64,000 nt of DNA. Origin: Sphagnum compactum (Eukaryota; Bryophyta; Sphagnopsida; Sphagnales). Location of the stretch: positions 3,720,001 through 3,784,000 of the forward strand of contig OZ234501.1 in assembly GCA_965153455.1 (NCBI GenBank), written 5' to 3'. The notes under the pieces are model-generated. The model did not search any database. It was given only the letters and a program-made list of their open reading frames with translations, and had not been told where the DNA came from. Position 1 is the first letter of the stretch; each line of letters begins with the position of its first letter. Below, piece after piece: positions 1 through 12,675 of this stretch. Position numbers and translations under genes: made by a program.

Positions 1-640
1 CTAAAGGAACAAATTCTAAATCTTGGCCAAAGACAATATATACCAAACCATTTGACACAAAATTGAGCAATGACTCATGGTTTGTGAAGTCACCATGTAC
101 ATAGAATGTGGACTCTACATATGTAATCTTGTTTTAATTAATTCTATGCAATCTAAAATGTATTATGTACATGAAAGAAAAGAGTTGTTGACCATTTTCC
201 ATTAGGGCCCTGGCCATGTGAAACTTCAAACACTTTGCAACAAGTTTCCAACAAAATCTTTCCTTTGGCGTTGCAACTTTAGTAAAGGATTTCTCTCTTC
301 GACACAACATATTCAAGTGCACATGCCAAATCTCCAAGCAGCCCTATAGCCCCTTCCTCTTTCAAGATCCTCTATTTGAACATCTTTCTCTTTATTTTTT
401 AATATGTTCGTTTCAATGTTAGCTTACTCCTTGATCACCTTTCCAAGTTGAAGTGGTGCCACCCACACAAGTTGTTCACTAAAATGATCTTTCATACAAG
501 CTGACTACATATTTAGTAACCATATCTTGTTGCCTTAATTTGCCACCTTGCATAGTGATAATATATTTGCCAAAAAGTGGTGGTGGTGGTTTCAATGCTC
601 ATCATCATCATGTAGATCACAAGAAAACGGTGGCCTTCAC
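1..640. other. No recognisable gene
   Basis: AT-rich sequence with only short open frames in several phases. I see no conserved protein motif, RNA gene or clear repeat unit until the tandem block starting near 640. Confidence 0.5.
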
Positions 641-1710
641 CTCCTCCTATTCCTTGATAGGAACCTCCAGTTTGTTCAAAGAACCATGCTTACTTACAAT
701 CTGCATGGTAGAAGAAAGAATTCAAAGGGCTAGCAGTGGGTAGGGTATTATTTTTGCTGTACCTTCAAGAGTAAGAGAAGTTGTAGCTCTGTTTCATGGA
801 TATGGAAGGCATCAGTGTTGTTGCACTAACCTATTCCTCCTACTCTTACTTCTCAACAGGAACCTCCAATTTGCTTGACCAAGAACTATGTTTGTTTACA
901 ATTTGCATTGTAGAAGAAACAAAGAAAGAAAGTTGCTCAGCTTGAGCTCCTAGAAAATCCTTCTTTCTATTCAACAAGAGACCAAATCTCTTTCAAAATC
1001 TACAACCCAATGTTGTATAGGGATATTGTGCAAAGATTTTGAGAAACAGATTAGTTGTTTTATATGAAGCTATTTTCTGAGTCAACAACAAGAAATGCTC
1101 AAATTTGTGTGAGTATAATAAATGGGTGACAACAACATTCAAAGACACATGATGTAAATGAGAGATCAAGGTCCAAACTACTTGGAATTCAAAGGGTTGG
1201 TAGTGGGTAGGGCATTATTTCTATTGTACCTTCAAGAGTAAGAGAAGCTTGCAGTTGCTCCATGGATATGGAAGGCATCAACAATATTGTGCCAACTTCT
1301 TTCTATTCCTGCTCCTCAACAAGAACCTCCAATTTGCTCCAAAAACTGTGTCTGTTTACAATTTGCATTGTAGAAGAAAGAAAGAAAGAAAGCTGAGCTC
1401 CTAGAAAATCCTTCTTTTTACTCAACAAAGACCAAATCTTTCTCAAAATCTACAACCCAATGTTGTATAAGGATATTGTGCAAAGATATTAAGAGACAAA
1501 TCTAGTTGTTTTGTATGAACTTTTTCTGTGATTCAACAATAACAAGAAACTTTCAAATTCATGTGGATGTAATAAATGGGTGACAGCAACATTCAGAGAC
1601 ACAAAATGAGTGATTGCTCAAGGTCTATTACTTGGAATTCAAAAGGTTGGCGATGGGTAGGGTATTATTTCTACTGCTCCATGGATATGGAAGGCATCAA
1701 CACTACTTTC
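640..1710. repeat. Tandem duplication, about 455-465 bp unit
   Basis: The same sequence of landmarks recurs: a segment around GGGTAGGGTATTATTT followed by ACCTTCAAGAGTAAGAGAAG, CATGGATATGGAAGGCATCA, AACCTCCAATTTG, a GAAGAAAGAAAGAAAG tract and CAATGTTGTATA. Landmark copies lie near 737, 1204 and 1657, so the unit is about 460 bp, present in two near-complete copies with partial copies at both ends. Copies differ by scattered substitutions and small indels, so the duplication is old. No coding function is apparent. Confidence 0.75.
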
Positions 1711-4254
1711 CATGGGAGATGTGATTCAACAAAGCACATGATGAAATTAGAGGTATTGCATTAGGTCTAGTGCATACTTACATGAGTTGGAAGTGATGTC
1801 ATGTTGAATCCACTTGAGTGCACAAGTCGCCTCTTCGTTTCCAAGATCTCACATCTAAAACACAAACCATCTTCTGCACTTAATGAAGGTGGGAATGTTT
1901 GATAGCTTGCCCATTTGCCATAGCCTCCAATCATTTAAGCATTGTAACACAAGGAACATTTCACAACGGCCCACCGCAATAGCCTGCAACTTCTTTGAGC
2001 ATCACAATAGGAAACAAAAGTGTGGAACCTTAATCCACCAAAACCAACAATCATGATTGGTTAGAAAATTATTTCAACGGTCAAGATGAAATCAACATTC
2101 AAATTGTGGGAGGACAATTTTAGGAAATTAGTTCCTGGACTACATTTTTTCCAAGAATGTCATATTTTTCTGATGTAGATTCAACTATCAAGGCTTGATT
2201 TTTTTTATGAATGCTTGGTGTAAGTAAATGGCCCTTGCCATCCCCTATGGGAACCAATAAAAATTTAGCTTAGAAATCCAAAAAGAATGTTCCTTTTTCA
2301 TGTGGCTATGAAATGGGTATTTTTCCTTGTGCTAAAACATTAGTAAAAAATTCATGTTACATATCCTGAAACCATGAACTAAAAACTATAAGATCATTTA
2401 GGGTTCCTAAAAGGTTCCTATGTTAAAAACCTTTTTGCGTTACTTTCCTGAATTTTTCTATTAAGGAAATGTTTAGGAACATCAAAACATGTTCAATCTT
2501 GATCAACATGAATCATTTAATATTTGGAATATATTTGACTTGGTGATGTAAACCAATGTAAAAAGGTTCAACTTCCTCATTATATTCAAGAAAATCATTC
2601 ATGAATTTAACCCTTTCTAGGAAATTAAGCGTGTGATGTTCCTTGCGGGTCCACCCAATCATACTTGCGCCTGAACGCACATCCTACACATGAAAATGAC
2701 CAAGTATTATTCTTTAGGACCATTTAAAACTTCCAAACAAAATATATCCATGCCACTAACTTCCTTGGAAAATTTACACTCCTTGCTAGATTACATTTAC
2801 CCAGGTTTTTTATTCCTTGGAAAATCTATCCCGAAAACCTTCCTCCCCGAATTGCATTTTCATGAACTTAACCCCCATTGGGAATCTATCCCGAGGTAAA
2901 AATGGATTCCTTGGTGAACTTAATTCCTAGGAATTCCCAAAAACACCAGTGCATAAATACTCAAAATTATTTTTCCCAAGGGAGTTCGTTTCAATACATA
3001 TATTGCCTTCCCTAGGGAGGGGCATCCACCCATTCTATAATCATTCCAGGGATATGTGAGAATTGTTTTATACAAGAAATTAAAATAAATAAATAAATAA
3101 ATAATTATGTTTATTTCTGCATGGGTGTCATCAACAATAAACGAATTTAGATTCCATTTAGGAAAATCATGCTATAATTTGACCTTCAATGTTGTCAACC
3201 ATCGTTGAATGTCCACACTCTTGTTCCAAACAAATACGATCTAGGCCATAGGAATTCCATTTTGCCATTCGTAAAAAACTATGAACATAAAATAAAAATT
3301 ATGACAAGCAAAATGTTCATTAGTTGGGAAGACCATATTGATCTTGAAAAGATGAGGCATTGAAGGGAAATTGGTGATAATACCTTCTTGTCATTTGTTC
3401 CAAAAGTTGCATCACAAGCAACAACATTTTCATGCCCTAGATCCAACATTAAATTTTTTTAATACATTAGAGTTTGGATGCTAATAATAAATTTGAGCCT
3501 AAATAATTCTAAGCCAAGTAGTTCTTGTTGGAAGGAAAAAATGTTTTCAAGATTTGCATTTGTTTAGAACTTGACATTAGTTGTGACCTCCATATGGCAT
3601 TTGTACTCCAAACTAAGGTACAAATCCATAGTGTTGTGAATATCATGTGGGAGGACAAAATGATTATGAGTCCATGATTATCTAGTGGGATCCTTGTCAA
3701 AGTAGTGTTAGGGTTATGTTTCAACATGATTTTTGTGACTAGTTAACCAAGTTTAACATTGTCCATGATCCAATCTTTCATGGCCTACCTTAATTGTGGC
3801 GCATGCTCCAAGCACATACCTTTAAACATTGTGGCACAACACCTGTGATAGGGAGAACCTTGGCTATCAACATGCTCCATGGATGCAATAATAGTGTAGA
3901 ATTCCAAGGTCAGATGTGACATAGCTCCACCCAACCCTAAAGTCACATTAACAACCAGTCTTGATGGATTTGTTGCATTCATTTTGTTCTTTTTAAGGAT
4001 GGATTCTTGACCAATCCATTGGGTTAGCTTATCAGCCAATCCACTACTGGATTTTCCACCCATTCATCCTCAAGCCCAAATGCACAATGATATGCCAACA
4101 TCGTGAAACAACTATGGATTCTAAGCACCTCAAGAAAACCAAGAGCAATTGATGCACATTTCTTTAAAACAAATTATGTTTCTTCCCCTAGTCGATTGCA
4201 CTTGCCATCTAGAAAGTCAAATACTTTTAACCATGGAATAACCACTAATAGACG
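1711..4254. other. Anonymous AT-rich DNA with an (AAAT)n microsatellite
   Basis: No protein family recognised. An (AAAT)n run of about 22 bases sits near 3083-3104. A 92-codon minus-strand open frame at 3785-4063 has no motif I recognise and may be random or relic coding DNA of the neighbouring retroelement. Confidence 0.45.
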
Positions 4255-4827
4255 TGGATTAAATTCTTCCAAAACTATTCCACACTTACTGTAACAACAA
4301 ATTTGCACTACAAGTATTCACACGTTCATAATTTTTGCACTGATTATAAACACACATGTGCCTATAATTTATTAAAACACTAAATTCATGGTTATTTCAG
4401 ATAACCAGAATTTGTACTTCAAAATACAATGTAGAAAACCAAAAATAGAATTACAATTCAGTTCATGATATTTTTGATACTATAGATAATTCAGACAATA
4501 ATTTAAATATGGAAATCATTGCGGAAGTCTATACTTCCTTTGTTTACTAGAAACTTTAATCAAAATATAACAAAAAATTCCATGTTCCATTGAAATGTAA
4601 TTAAATAGCAAGATTAAATCTGTGGTATTAAAAACCAAAATCTGTAGTTTCTATTACAAAGTTCCTACAAAACTCCCACCTTTGGGTAGTCCCTAAGTCA
4701 CCATCAACATGAATCAAAACTAAACAAGAATTCAAAATTCAAACCGCCAGTGTCCAATGATCAATCCTTATCCGTAATGCCTTGTACATCCAAAAACAAT
4801 ATAATTTGCCTACTCCCTTAATATTCA
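4255..4827 (-). repeat. 3' LTR of the Gypsy element
   Basis: This copy matches 19602-20221 almost throughout, for example CATTGAAATGTAAT, CCAGTGTCCAATGATCAATC and TTGCCTACTCCC. In element orientation it begins TGAATATTAAGGGAG and ends in TTTAATCCA. Immediately outside the start lies a purine tract (AGAGGGGG on the minus strand, 4828-4835), which is what a polypurine tract next to a 3' LTR should look like. It lacks a block of about 55 bp present in the 5' LTR. Confidence 0.75.
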
Positions 4828-6296
4828 CCCCCTCTATATGTTGGATTCTGTCCTCAAAATCCTTGTGAAATAACAGAAAAATGAAATGAAATTACTATAC
4901 AACCTCTTAGGCTTTTGGCGGTCCAGCTATAGTTTCTGTAATCTCATTTTTTACACAACAACCACTGGTTTTGTACCTACCTCTAAATTTGCAGTTTTAA
5001 CCTCCTCTTCCAGTAACTTACTCTATGGTTCCACTTCTAGTCGTTACATCTGCGATTGTTTTGCCTTTGTTGCTGGAGCTCCATTTGTTCTTGTTCTTGA
5101 ACTGTTTGTGATTCTTTCTCTTGCTGACCTCCTTCATTGAATACTTGTGGTTCTTCAGTTTACACTTCCTTCTCTTGAGTTGTCCCATTGGGCCCTGTTT
5201 CATTTTTCTCATCTTGGCCCAATGTTTCTATACTTGTTGGACTTCCATAGACAAAATCTAGAAAATTTCTCTAATATACCTCTAGCTTGTACCTGAAGCT
5301 CCTCTCATCAGCACTATGTTGGGCCAAATTTTTCTCCAATTCCTTTATAAAGTATTCCTCTACAACTTCCCACCACTCCTTAGATTCTGCATTAGAATCT
5401 TTCATTTTGTTCTTTATTCTCATCAAAGTGTAATACTGCAACATATGTTCATAATCCTTTAACCTTTTATTCACACCAATTGTGTCCAAACTCTTCCTCG
5501 TCTCATTTGTAGTCTCCAACTATGCTTACAACTACTATAGATTCCTCTAATGCTCCTTATTTGCCTCCACCAACTTTTCTATTTTTGCCTTTACTGTTCT
5601 TTTCTTGAGTTTTTCAGAATTAAGTAGAGAATCACTCTTTAAATTAATCAATTCCAAATCTATCAATACATTCTCCTTCTCATTTTTCTCTTTAGTTAAT
5701 GCTTTTACTTGACTACTTGTGAGCCATACCGACACAACCATATGCGATAGTCTCAATTTTTAAGAATTGCATCAAGGTTATTTGAGTGGGGTAAGGTTAT
5801 TAAGGGCTTTTAGCGACTTCATAGGGAATGATGAGTGCGCTTGGTGCACAGTGGGTTTGTTTTCTTTTCTAAAATGCGTTATTGGTGAATAAGGAATTGG
5901 ATTAATTCTTTTCTTCAACGAAGGCTTATAACCATAGTTTCAAAAACTCTGTTGCGTAATTAGGGGTGAAAAATCTCTAGAGGTTTGGGGGTAGAAGTAG
6001 ACACCAAGATTAGCGGTGTTCAACACAACATTAGTCTTGTTATGGTATTTAGGGAATAGCAAGCCTGTTAGAAATTCTCGAAGCAATTGAAGGGGTGTTA
6101 ATGAAAGGTCTAATAGAAATAGAACAATCTTCAAGCCGTTGAACATAAGGCAACTCAACGATTAAATAGATAGTATGATAGTGTGCCAATGGCAATAGGA
6201 ATCTAATGATAACTAAAACATTTATTTAGAATAAGGTTAAGTTTAGCAAGGAGTTGCAAGTACATTTGAAATTATGGGCTATGCCATAGTGATAGT

Positions 6297-6719
6297 TCAC
6301 AACTGTAGGAAATCTAGGATGCGTCGGATGGTGCGAACTAGGTAGTCCGCCTTGCCATTAGGAGACAGTCGACAAATCGGACCGCGCAACCAACGATAGT
6401 GTCCGACGCCGGGAACTGAAGACCATGCGAAGATAGAAGTATATTCGGTTTCGTAACAACCTTCACAAACGGTCTCGGGTTCGTCACCAGAAGCGGGGTC
6501 GACTTGCAGCAAGATCACCAAGGTGCGAGAGTTCGGAGAAATACGATAGTACCAGGCTCGAGGCGGTTCAACTTCAAGACGAGCACGCACCTCTCGAGGT
6601 TCGGGTTCTTCATCACGAGCATGCTGTGTCAGGGTAAGATCTAGAGATGAATCCAGAGGCGGTTCTTCATTTACTTGTGCGGCTTGCGGCCCGTAAGATG
6701 TGCCCGTGCGTGACGCCAT
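6297..6719 (-). CDS. Hypothetical 140-aa protein in a GC-rich island
   Basis: An uninterrupted 140-codon frame begins at an ATG in good context (purine at -3, G at +4). It lies about 95 bp downstream of a TATA box in the same orientation. The protein has an acidic, Glu/Pro-rich first half (residues 15-55). The second half is more structured and Trp/Tyr/Cys-containing, with a C-x2-C pair near residues 85-88. I do not recognise a family, and no signal peptide or membrane segment is visible. The surrounding DNA is AT-rich repeat, so the local GC content stands out. It could be a small host gene, a captured fragment, or sequence just downstream of the promoter of an LTR. The absence of any partner ORF makes a retroelement gag less certain. 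Confidence 0.4.
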   Translation of the reverse strand: MASRTGTSYGPQAAQVNEEPPLDSSLDLTLTQHARDEEPEPREVRARLEVEPPRAWYYRISPNSRTLVILLQVDPASGDEPETVCEGCYETEYTSIFAWSSVPGVGHYRWLRGPICRLSPNGKADYLVRTIRRILDFLQL

Positions 6720-6813
6720 AATTTCAAGAAGAGGAAAAAGGTCAGATCTTCAACCAAATCAAATCGACAATGAAGGTGCGAAGGACTTGTTACATTGAGG
6801 TGCATAGTCGCAA

Positions 6814-6819
6814 TTTATA
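6814..6819 (-). promoter_or_regulatory. Candidate TATA box
   Basis: On the minus strand the sequence reads CTTCGATCTATAAATTGCG. The TATAAA core lies about 95 bp upstream of the ATG at 6719, leaving room for a start site about 30 bp downstream and a short leader. It is a consensus-quality plant TATA box, but function is inferred from position only. Confidence 0.45.
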
Positions 6820-6968
6820 GATCGAAGAAAAGGAAAGGAAGGCGCGAGTAACGGCTTAGAACCATGGTAAAGTAAAACCGTGAGGTCAAAGGAAAAAAAT
6901 TAAAGGTTTAAGTAAAATTTGTTGGGGGGAAAATGGAAAAGGTGAAAAGGTGTTTATCCTTCACCTTC

Positions 6969-7072
6969 CATTGGCCACCAAGCATGGAACATTCCATTGG
7001 CCACCAAGCATGGAACATTCCATTGGCCACCAAGCATGGAACCTTCCATTGGCCACCAAGCTTTGAATCTAC
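6969..7072. repeat. 26-bp tandem repeat, four copies
   Basis: CATTGGCCACCAAGCATGG recurs with a 26-bp period (TTGGCC at 6971, 6997, 7023 and 7049). The first three copies are almost identical and the last diverges at its end. Each copy holds the palindrome TTGGCCA. The array lies upstream of the TATA box relative to the minus-strand ORF. Confidence 0.9.
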
Positions 7073-7320
7073 CTTCACCTCCCTTTTCTTTCTCTTCAAA
7101 AGGCGGACTCGGATCATTGGGGTTTCTCTTTTGGCCTCGGGGATAATTTTCATTCAATCGTGAATACTTGTTTCCATGAGCTTCATGAAGAGGAAAAGAA
7201 TGATTAGTCTTAGTAGAGGGGAGAAGGAAGGGAAGTAGAACGAAAATCTTGTAATAGTTTTGAAGGAATGGGGGTAGGTAGTGATAGTGTTGGAAGATTG
7301 GAACTTTAGAAAAATCTCAC

Positions 7321-7880
7321 AAACCCCCTCGGGTTTCATAGCATAACTTCTTGCTGGTTCAGCAACAGATCTTGAGATTTGATAAGAAGGTGCGCCTTGT
7401 AGTTAGCTTTCCAATGAGCTAAGGCAAACCGGATTTGGATACCGTATGTGTTAGAAACAATATTCTGAGTGACTAGAGGTCTGTCGTCAAGTTGAACAAC
7501 TGCCTTCGCAAAACCCTCTCGGGTTTGGTGGTATAACTCCTCACTGGTTTAGCTGCAGATCTTGAGATTTGATAGGAAGGTGCGCCTTATAATTAGCTTT
7601 TCAATGAGCTAAGGCAAGCCGGATTTGGATACCGTATGTGTTAGAAACAATATTCTGAGTGACTAGAGGTCTGCAGTCAAGTTGAACAACTGCCTTCGCA
7701 AAACCCTCTCGGGTTTGGTGGTATAACTCCTCACTGGTTTAGCTGCAGATCTTGAGATTTGGTAAGAAGGTGCGCCTTGTAGTTAGCTTTCCAATGAGCT
7801 AAGGCAAGCTGGATTTGAATAATGTATGTGTTAGAAATGATGTTTTAAGTGACTGATGGTCTACAGCTATGTTGGACATG
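7321..7880. repeat. 190-bp tandem repeat, three copies
   Basis: Three copies start at 7321, 7511 and 7701 (exact 190-bp spacing), each opening with AAACCC(T/C)CTCGGGTTT. All share GGTGCGCCTT, CAATGAGCTAAGGCAA, CCGTATGTGTTAGAAA and, in the first two, GAACAACTGCCTTCGCA. Copies two and three are closest, and the third decays after about 160 bp. No coding potential is conserved across copies. Confidence 0.9.
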
Positions 7881-10379
7881 GTGTTGAGTCTTTAAACATT
7901 GGTTTAAATGAATGACAATTTGACATAAAGTCCTAGAATGTGTAGCGTGTGAGCTTGGAAGAAATATATTTATCAATCCTAATCGTGAATGATGCATAGG
8001 AGGCAGGCTACTTAATTTCAACTACAAACGCAATTTAACATATAGAATTACACTTGCATCTTTCCTTCACCAATAGCTTTTGTGCTTCCAAGCATAGTCA
8101 CCTTGTAGAACCGGGAGTAGAGGGACGGAAAGTCGCCTCACACTACTCAAGGCCTCCTATTGGTGTTTGTAATGGAAGAATATCTCTATCCAATTTCTTT
8201 TTATAGATTTTCAGGCTTCAACTATCTTGCTTAACTCTTTCAATTCTTCAGCTTGTGATTTCATCAGCCCTGTCTTCGCCTTGAGTTCCTCATTTTCGTC
8301 CTTCATTTTTTGTATGAGTGTTCTGATCTTTGGCTCGTTTTCTGTCATATTCTTCTTCCATATTTTTATATTGTGCTTATACTCCTTTTGGAAGTCTTTC
8401 TCCTTGTCTAATTCCTCTTGCAATACTACCTTTTCTTTATCTTTTGTGGCTAATCTATTCTTCAGACTATTCACCTCTAGATTCAAGTTCCCCATATTCA
8501 GATTCACAATAGCCATGGTCTAAAATAATTATGTTGCTTTATCGACTTAAATCACCTCTACAGCTACCTCTTCCACAAATTTTGGTGTACTTGTCTATGT
8601 TGTAGATTTTTGGATCCCTCTCCAAAAGATCCCAACTTTTGTACTATTCTACTCCCCAACCTAAACTCAAATGGTTGTCCTTCTAAAGATCCCGGTCTAC
8701 TAGCTAGTATATGTAGCTCTAGTAGTTTGAATGCTGCTAAAGGAGGTTGTGTTTCCATCCTCTTCATCTGTAGTCCAATAACTTGTAGACCTCCTTGTGT
8801 CTATTGTTGTTGTTGTTGCTATTGCAAATGTTGTGGATTTTCATTTATTCCATCTAGTCTTCATATATGTCCCCCTCCGTTGGTGGATGCTCCTCAACCT
8901 TTATAAACGTAATTTCATGCTCCCTCTTAATCTTTTGCCATTGCTCCTTCATCTTTTTTTCTTGTGGAAATGACATTTGTGGTATCTTAGCATTTTGCGT
9001 ACTTGCTTGTACCAATATTGGCATTGCAAATGGTGCCACTCTCCTTCTCATCATCTTGCCTCTATGTTCTCCGATTCTTTCTTAACCCCTGATCTTGAGG
9101 CTCCACCTTCCTCAACTCTATTCTTCCTCTTGAGAGCACTCCTTGGAGATTTTGCTACAGTTTTTCTTCTATTCTCTAATGCTACCTGCATCTCCTCTTT
9201 GGTTCTTTTAATTTTGGTCTGTGGTTTTTGTGGATTCTCCTTTTGGTGAACAAACAAATATTTAAAAATCTTTGCTAAGATCACCTGATTGACATGTGTC
9301 CTTGTCCCCTTTATTCTCCTTGACATATTTGTACTACCAATCCAACTCATAGCATAAACTATTGTACATAATTTGCGCCCAATCTACCTTCTTCCCAGGT
9401 TTTCTGCTCTCATCAATGTGATGGCATTCTTATTGCTAAAATAAGTCACCTTCTCTATATGATAAATCACATATATGATTGCAGGATATCTCACCAAATA
9501 TGGTGAACCCAAACTCTTTGCATTCCACTGATCTCTTGCAGAATTTATGGGTGTAATTCTACAACCTTGTAAAGCTTATAATGTTATTGTCTTACCGACT
9601 TGCCCTTTTGGGTCTTCCACATACTTTTTTGCATAGACTCCAAAAACATCTACAATCAACTGCTTACTAATCACATACACCTTGTCTTGATAACCAAAAT
9701 AGATATATGTGCCCTTGATGACAAAAATGTTCAAAAATTCCAGCATAATATCTGGAATTGGTGTTTCCCACTTCATTAGAAACAAAGTGATAAACCTTGC
9801 CTTATTAGCCCACTCTTCTTCTTCACTGACGTCTTTCCAATTTTCCAGCCTCTTAACATGCTTATCATAATTCTGCTTCATTTCTATCCACATGAATTTG
9901 TCAAGATCCTGAATGTGAATACCTTTGTCTAGAATTGTTGCTTTGTCCATGATGGTTGTTCATCTCCTTGCCTCTGTAGCCCTTGGTGTAGTCATGTCGA
10001 TCTCCATTGCACTTGGTTGCATTTATATTGGTCGTTGCACTCCTACTTCAAGTATTTCTCCTTCCGAGCTACATCCTTTTAGGCTGCCTATTTTTCCATA
10101 GATCGATGTTCCACACCTTTGTCTTCGTCCAATTTTTCAATGTATCGGATCCATTGGTGTAACTTTTGGTCCTACTTGCTTGTTTAAACTCCAACCTCTT
10201 TTGCGTCTTCGCAAAAACTCTAGTACATATGTTTGTGATCTACATATATAATGAATTGTGGAATGCGCAAATTGCATTTTCTCATCGTACTCCTTTCCTT
10301 CCTCACATTCCGAAGAGGACGATGAATGTGGGGTGACCTCACTGCCAACGACTAAATGTTTAGCACTCCAACACACTCT

Positions 10380-12044
10380 CACTATGCCAAAACATGGCAA
10401 ATATGACTACACCCATGATTGGGTTTGTACTCGTAAATGCCATCAAATATTATATATATATATATATATATATAATCAAGCCATTTGGTAGGTAGGTAGG
10501 TAAGCTTAAGTAGGTAGGTAAGTAGGATCCTATTTATTTTTTGGTGACAAGCCTTTTTTAGCTCATCACAAGTAACATAATTTGCACTTTGAATATATTT
10601 TGTGCATATATTGTGTGTGGACCAATGCTTTTTCACTTAGTTTTATAGTTTCCAAAGTTGAATTTGTTGACAAAGGATATGGTATAAATTTACACCATTA
10701 TATCACATCATCCTTTGTCGCATACAAAAGTACCCAACTTTGACCATTATTATCTTTTTCATACTTTGTCCAAATGAAAAGAAATAAATTTCATTCTTAA
10801 ATTTTTTTCTAAGATCTACACATCTAGAATAAAAATATACAAAAATATCAAGTAATTTGACTGAAAATGCATTTGAATCTTCACTGTTTCATACATTTGA
10901 ACAAGAATGATATCTTGAAGATTTTTTTATGTTATTTTATTCATAAAACAACTTGTAATTAAACATATTTAAAATCGACCTGGTTTTTTTATATGTATAT
11001 ATATGAATCCTACCTACCTACCTACCTATAGATAGGTAGGGTAAGTAGTATGATAGGTAAGTAAGGTTCTAAGTAGGGTATGAGTATATATATAATATTT
11101 TCCCACCTTTTAAAAATATAATGAATCAATAAAAATGGTAGAAATGTTATACTTATTATGATGTGTTATATTTATTTGTAATTATAAAAAATATTTTTAA
11201 TAAAATATGTTATATATGAAACATATGATATTATTTTCAACATTTGAAAATTTTATACAAAGTATTAAAATTATCAAATGTCATAATTATTAATTTATAC
11301 ACACATATTTTTTTATTTCATAAATTTTTATCAAATTTTATTATGAGTAGTAAATTTTAATCTTATTTTTAATTTTTTCCAATTCATTAAATGTGATTAT
11401 ATATATAATATTAAAAAATTCCAAGTTGTATGACCAAATATTTTGATAAATTATTAATTTAGACCAAATTTTATATTCTTTGTTACCCATCACATGGAAA
11501 CATGAAAAACAATGCCATTTTAGGGCATGTGGATTTCTTTTGAAATTCATTGGATATCACTAATAAGAATATATTTCATTATTTAATGTTGAAAAATAAA
11601 AAAAGGTATTCATTTAAATAAACCTTTGAGCAAGAGTCTCAACTTAAATGTTTTAATTATATTCTAAGCATCAATTTTATTTAATTTGATGTTTCAAAAA
11701 ATTTGGCAATTTTTTTTCCATTTTTTGGCAATTTTTTTTAAAAAGAAAAAAATTCCCCAAAATTTGTTTTAGCCATTATCCAAAAATTCACACTGAATAA
11801 TTAATGACTCTAAGGCAAAAGGTCTACCTTCTAGTTTTTTCCCTTTTAAATTATTTTTAATGTTTGAAATTGTATATTATTATATAATTATATGGTGTTC
11901 ATGAAGAAGATTATTAGTCATGTGTCATATCCATGGTTACAAAAATACAACTAGGCACCAAAACATGGCATATATGATTGTATGATTAGAAATGGTCACT
12001 AGTCATATTTGTCGCAATCATAGATGTCAAGTTTTGGTGTAGTG
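10380..12044. mobile_element. Non-autonomous CACTA transposon
   Basis: The left end reads CACTATGCCAAAACATGGC. The right end, reverse-complemented, reads CACTACACCAAAACTTGAC. Both begin with CACTA and share a longer imperfect terminal inverted repeat including CAAATATGACTA. The element is flanked by the 3-bp direct repeat TCT (10377-10379 and 12045-12047), the hallmark target duplication of CACTA (En/Spm) transposons. Its 1,665 bp are AT-rich and encode no transposase, so it would depend on enzyme supplied in trans. A second copy of the terminal motif lies at 11957. Inside are (TA)n at 10449-10474 and facing GTAG-type runs at 10488-10525 and 11010-11070. It interrupts the Gypsy accessory region. 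Confidence 0.85.
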
Positions 12045-12524
12045 TCTCCTATTATCAACATTTTTTCTGCTTCTTTTTTTTGTTAACACTTTTGCTTCCT
12101 CCTCCTTCCTTTGTCTATGTTCATTTCTCTATGTTTCTTTCTCCCTTGCTATTCTCTGTAGTTTCTTAATCGCGTTTTCCACACTCATGCTTTTGCGAAC
12201 TCCAAAACTTTGAGAAAACACATAACTTCCTATAGCAAACAAAAGTAGCTCTCAATGGTTATTCTGTTTATTTTTGTCCTTGAGCTTCCTGCCTATCCCA
12301 TTCATTTTTTGGCCTACCCACCATCTTTTAATTAACGCATCATCCTTGAAATTATGATGGCCCATCACTACCACTTTTTGTGTCCCTTGTACAACCATGT
12401 GGAAGCATGTCACCTCATTATTGTTAATGAACGCCTAAGATCTCATCTTTCGACTGCTTTGCATCCATAGTCCTCCTACATTAGCTATACTGATTCCACA
12501 TCGTTTTCCATGTACCTCTTCTGC

Positions 12525-12675
12525 TAACTATGCCAATACATTTACTAACTGTTTTAATACATTTGTTGACTGTATCGATACTTTTATTGACTGTGTCGAT
12601 ACATCTGTTGACTATGCCCATACATTTGATAACTTTACGAATACATATGCTAAATCAGCCGATACCACCAATACA
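12525..12675 (-). repeat. 21-bp tandem repeats in the Gypsy accessory region
   Basis: A degenerate unit around GACTGTGTCGATACATTTGTT is repeated about six times with a period near 21 bp. A 21-bp period preserves frame, so the minus strand encodes a heptad-like repeated segment (STDVSTQ, SIKVSIQ, STNVLKQ in one frame). It lies downstream of the integrase C-terminus. Confidence 0.6.

Larger units (their letters stand above)
5765..8205. other. GC-richer DNA inserted in the Gypsy accessory region
   Basis: The coiled-coil accessory frame stops near 8205 and resumes near 5760. In between, base composition is clearly richer in G and C and codon usage differs. The block contains a TATA box, a 140-codon ORF, a 26-bp tandem array and a 190-bp tandem array, all listed separately. 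It could be a solo LTR of another retroelement or a captured gene fragment. No target duplication or TG..CA ends could be fixed. Confidence 0.4.

Noticed and set aside
6969-7880. CRISPR-like direct repeats
   Set aside because: The 26-bp and 190-bp units are head-to-tail tandem copies with no unique spacers, in plant DNA.
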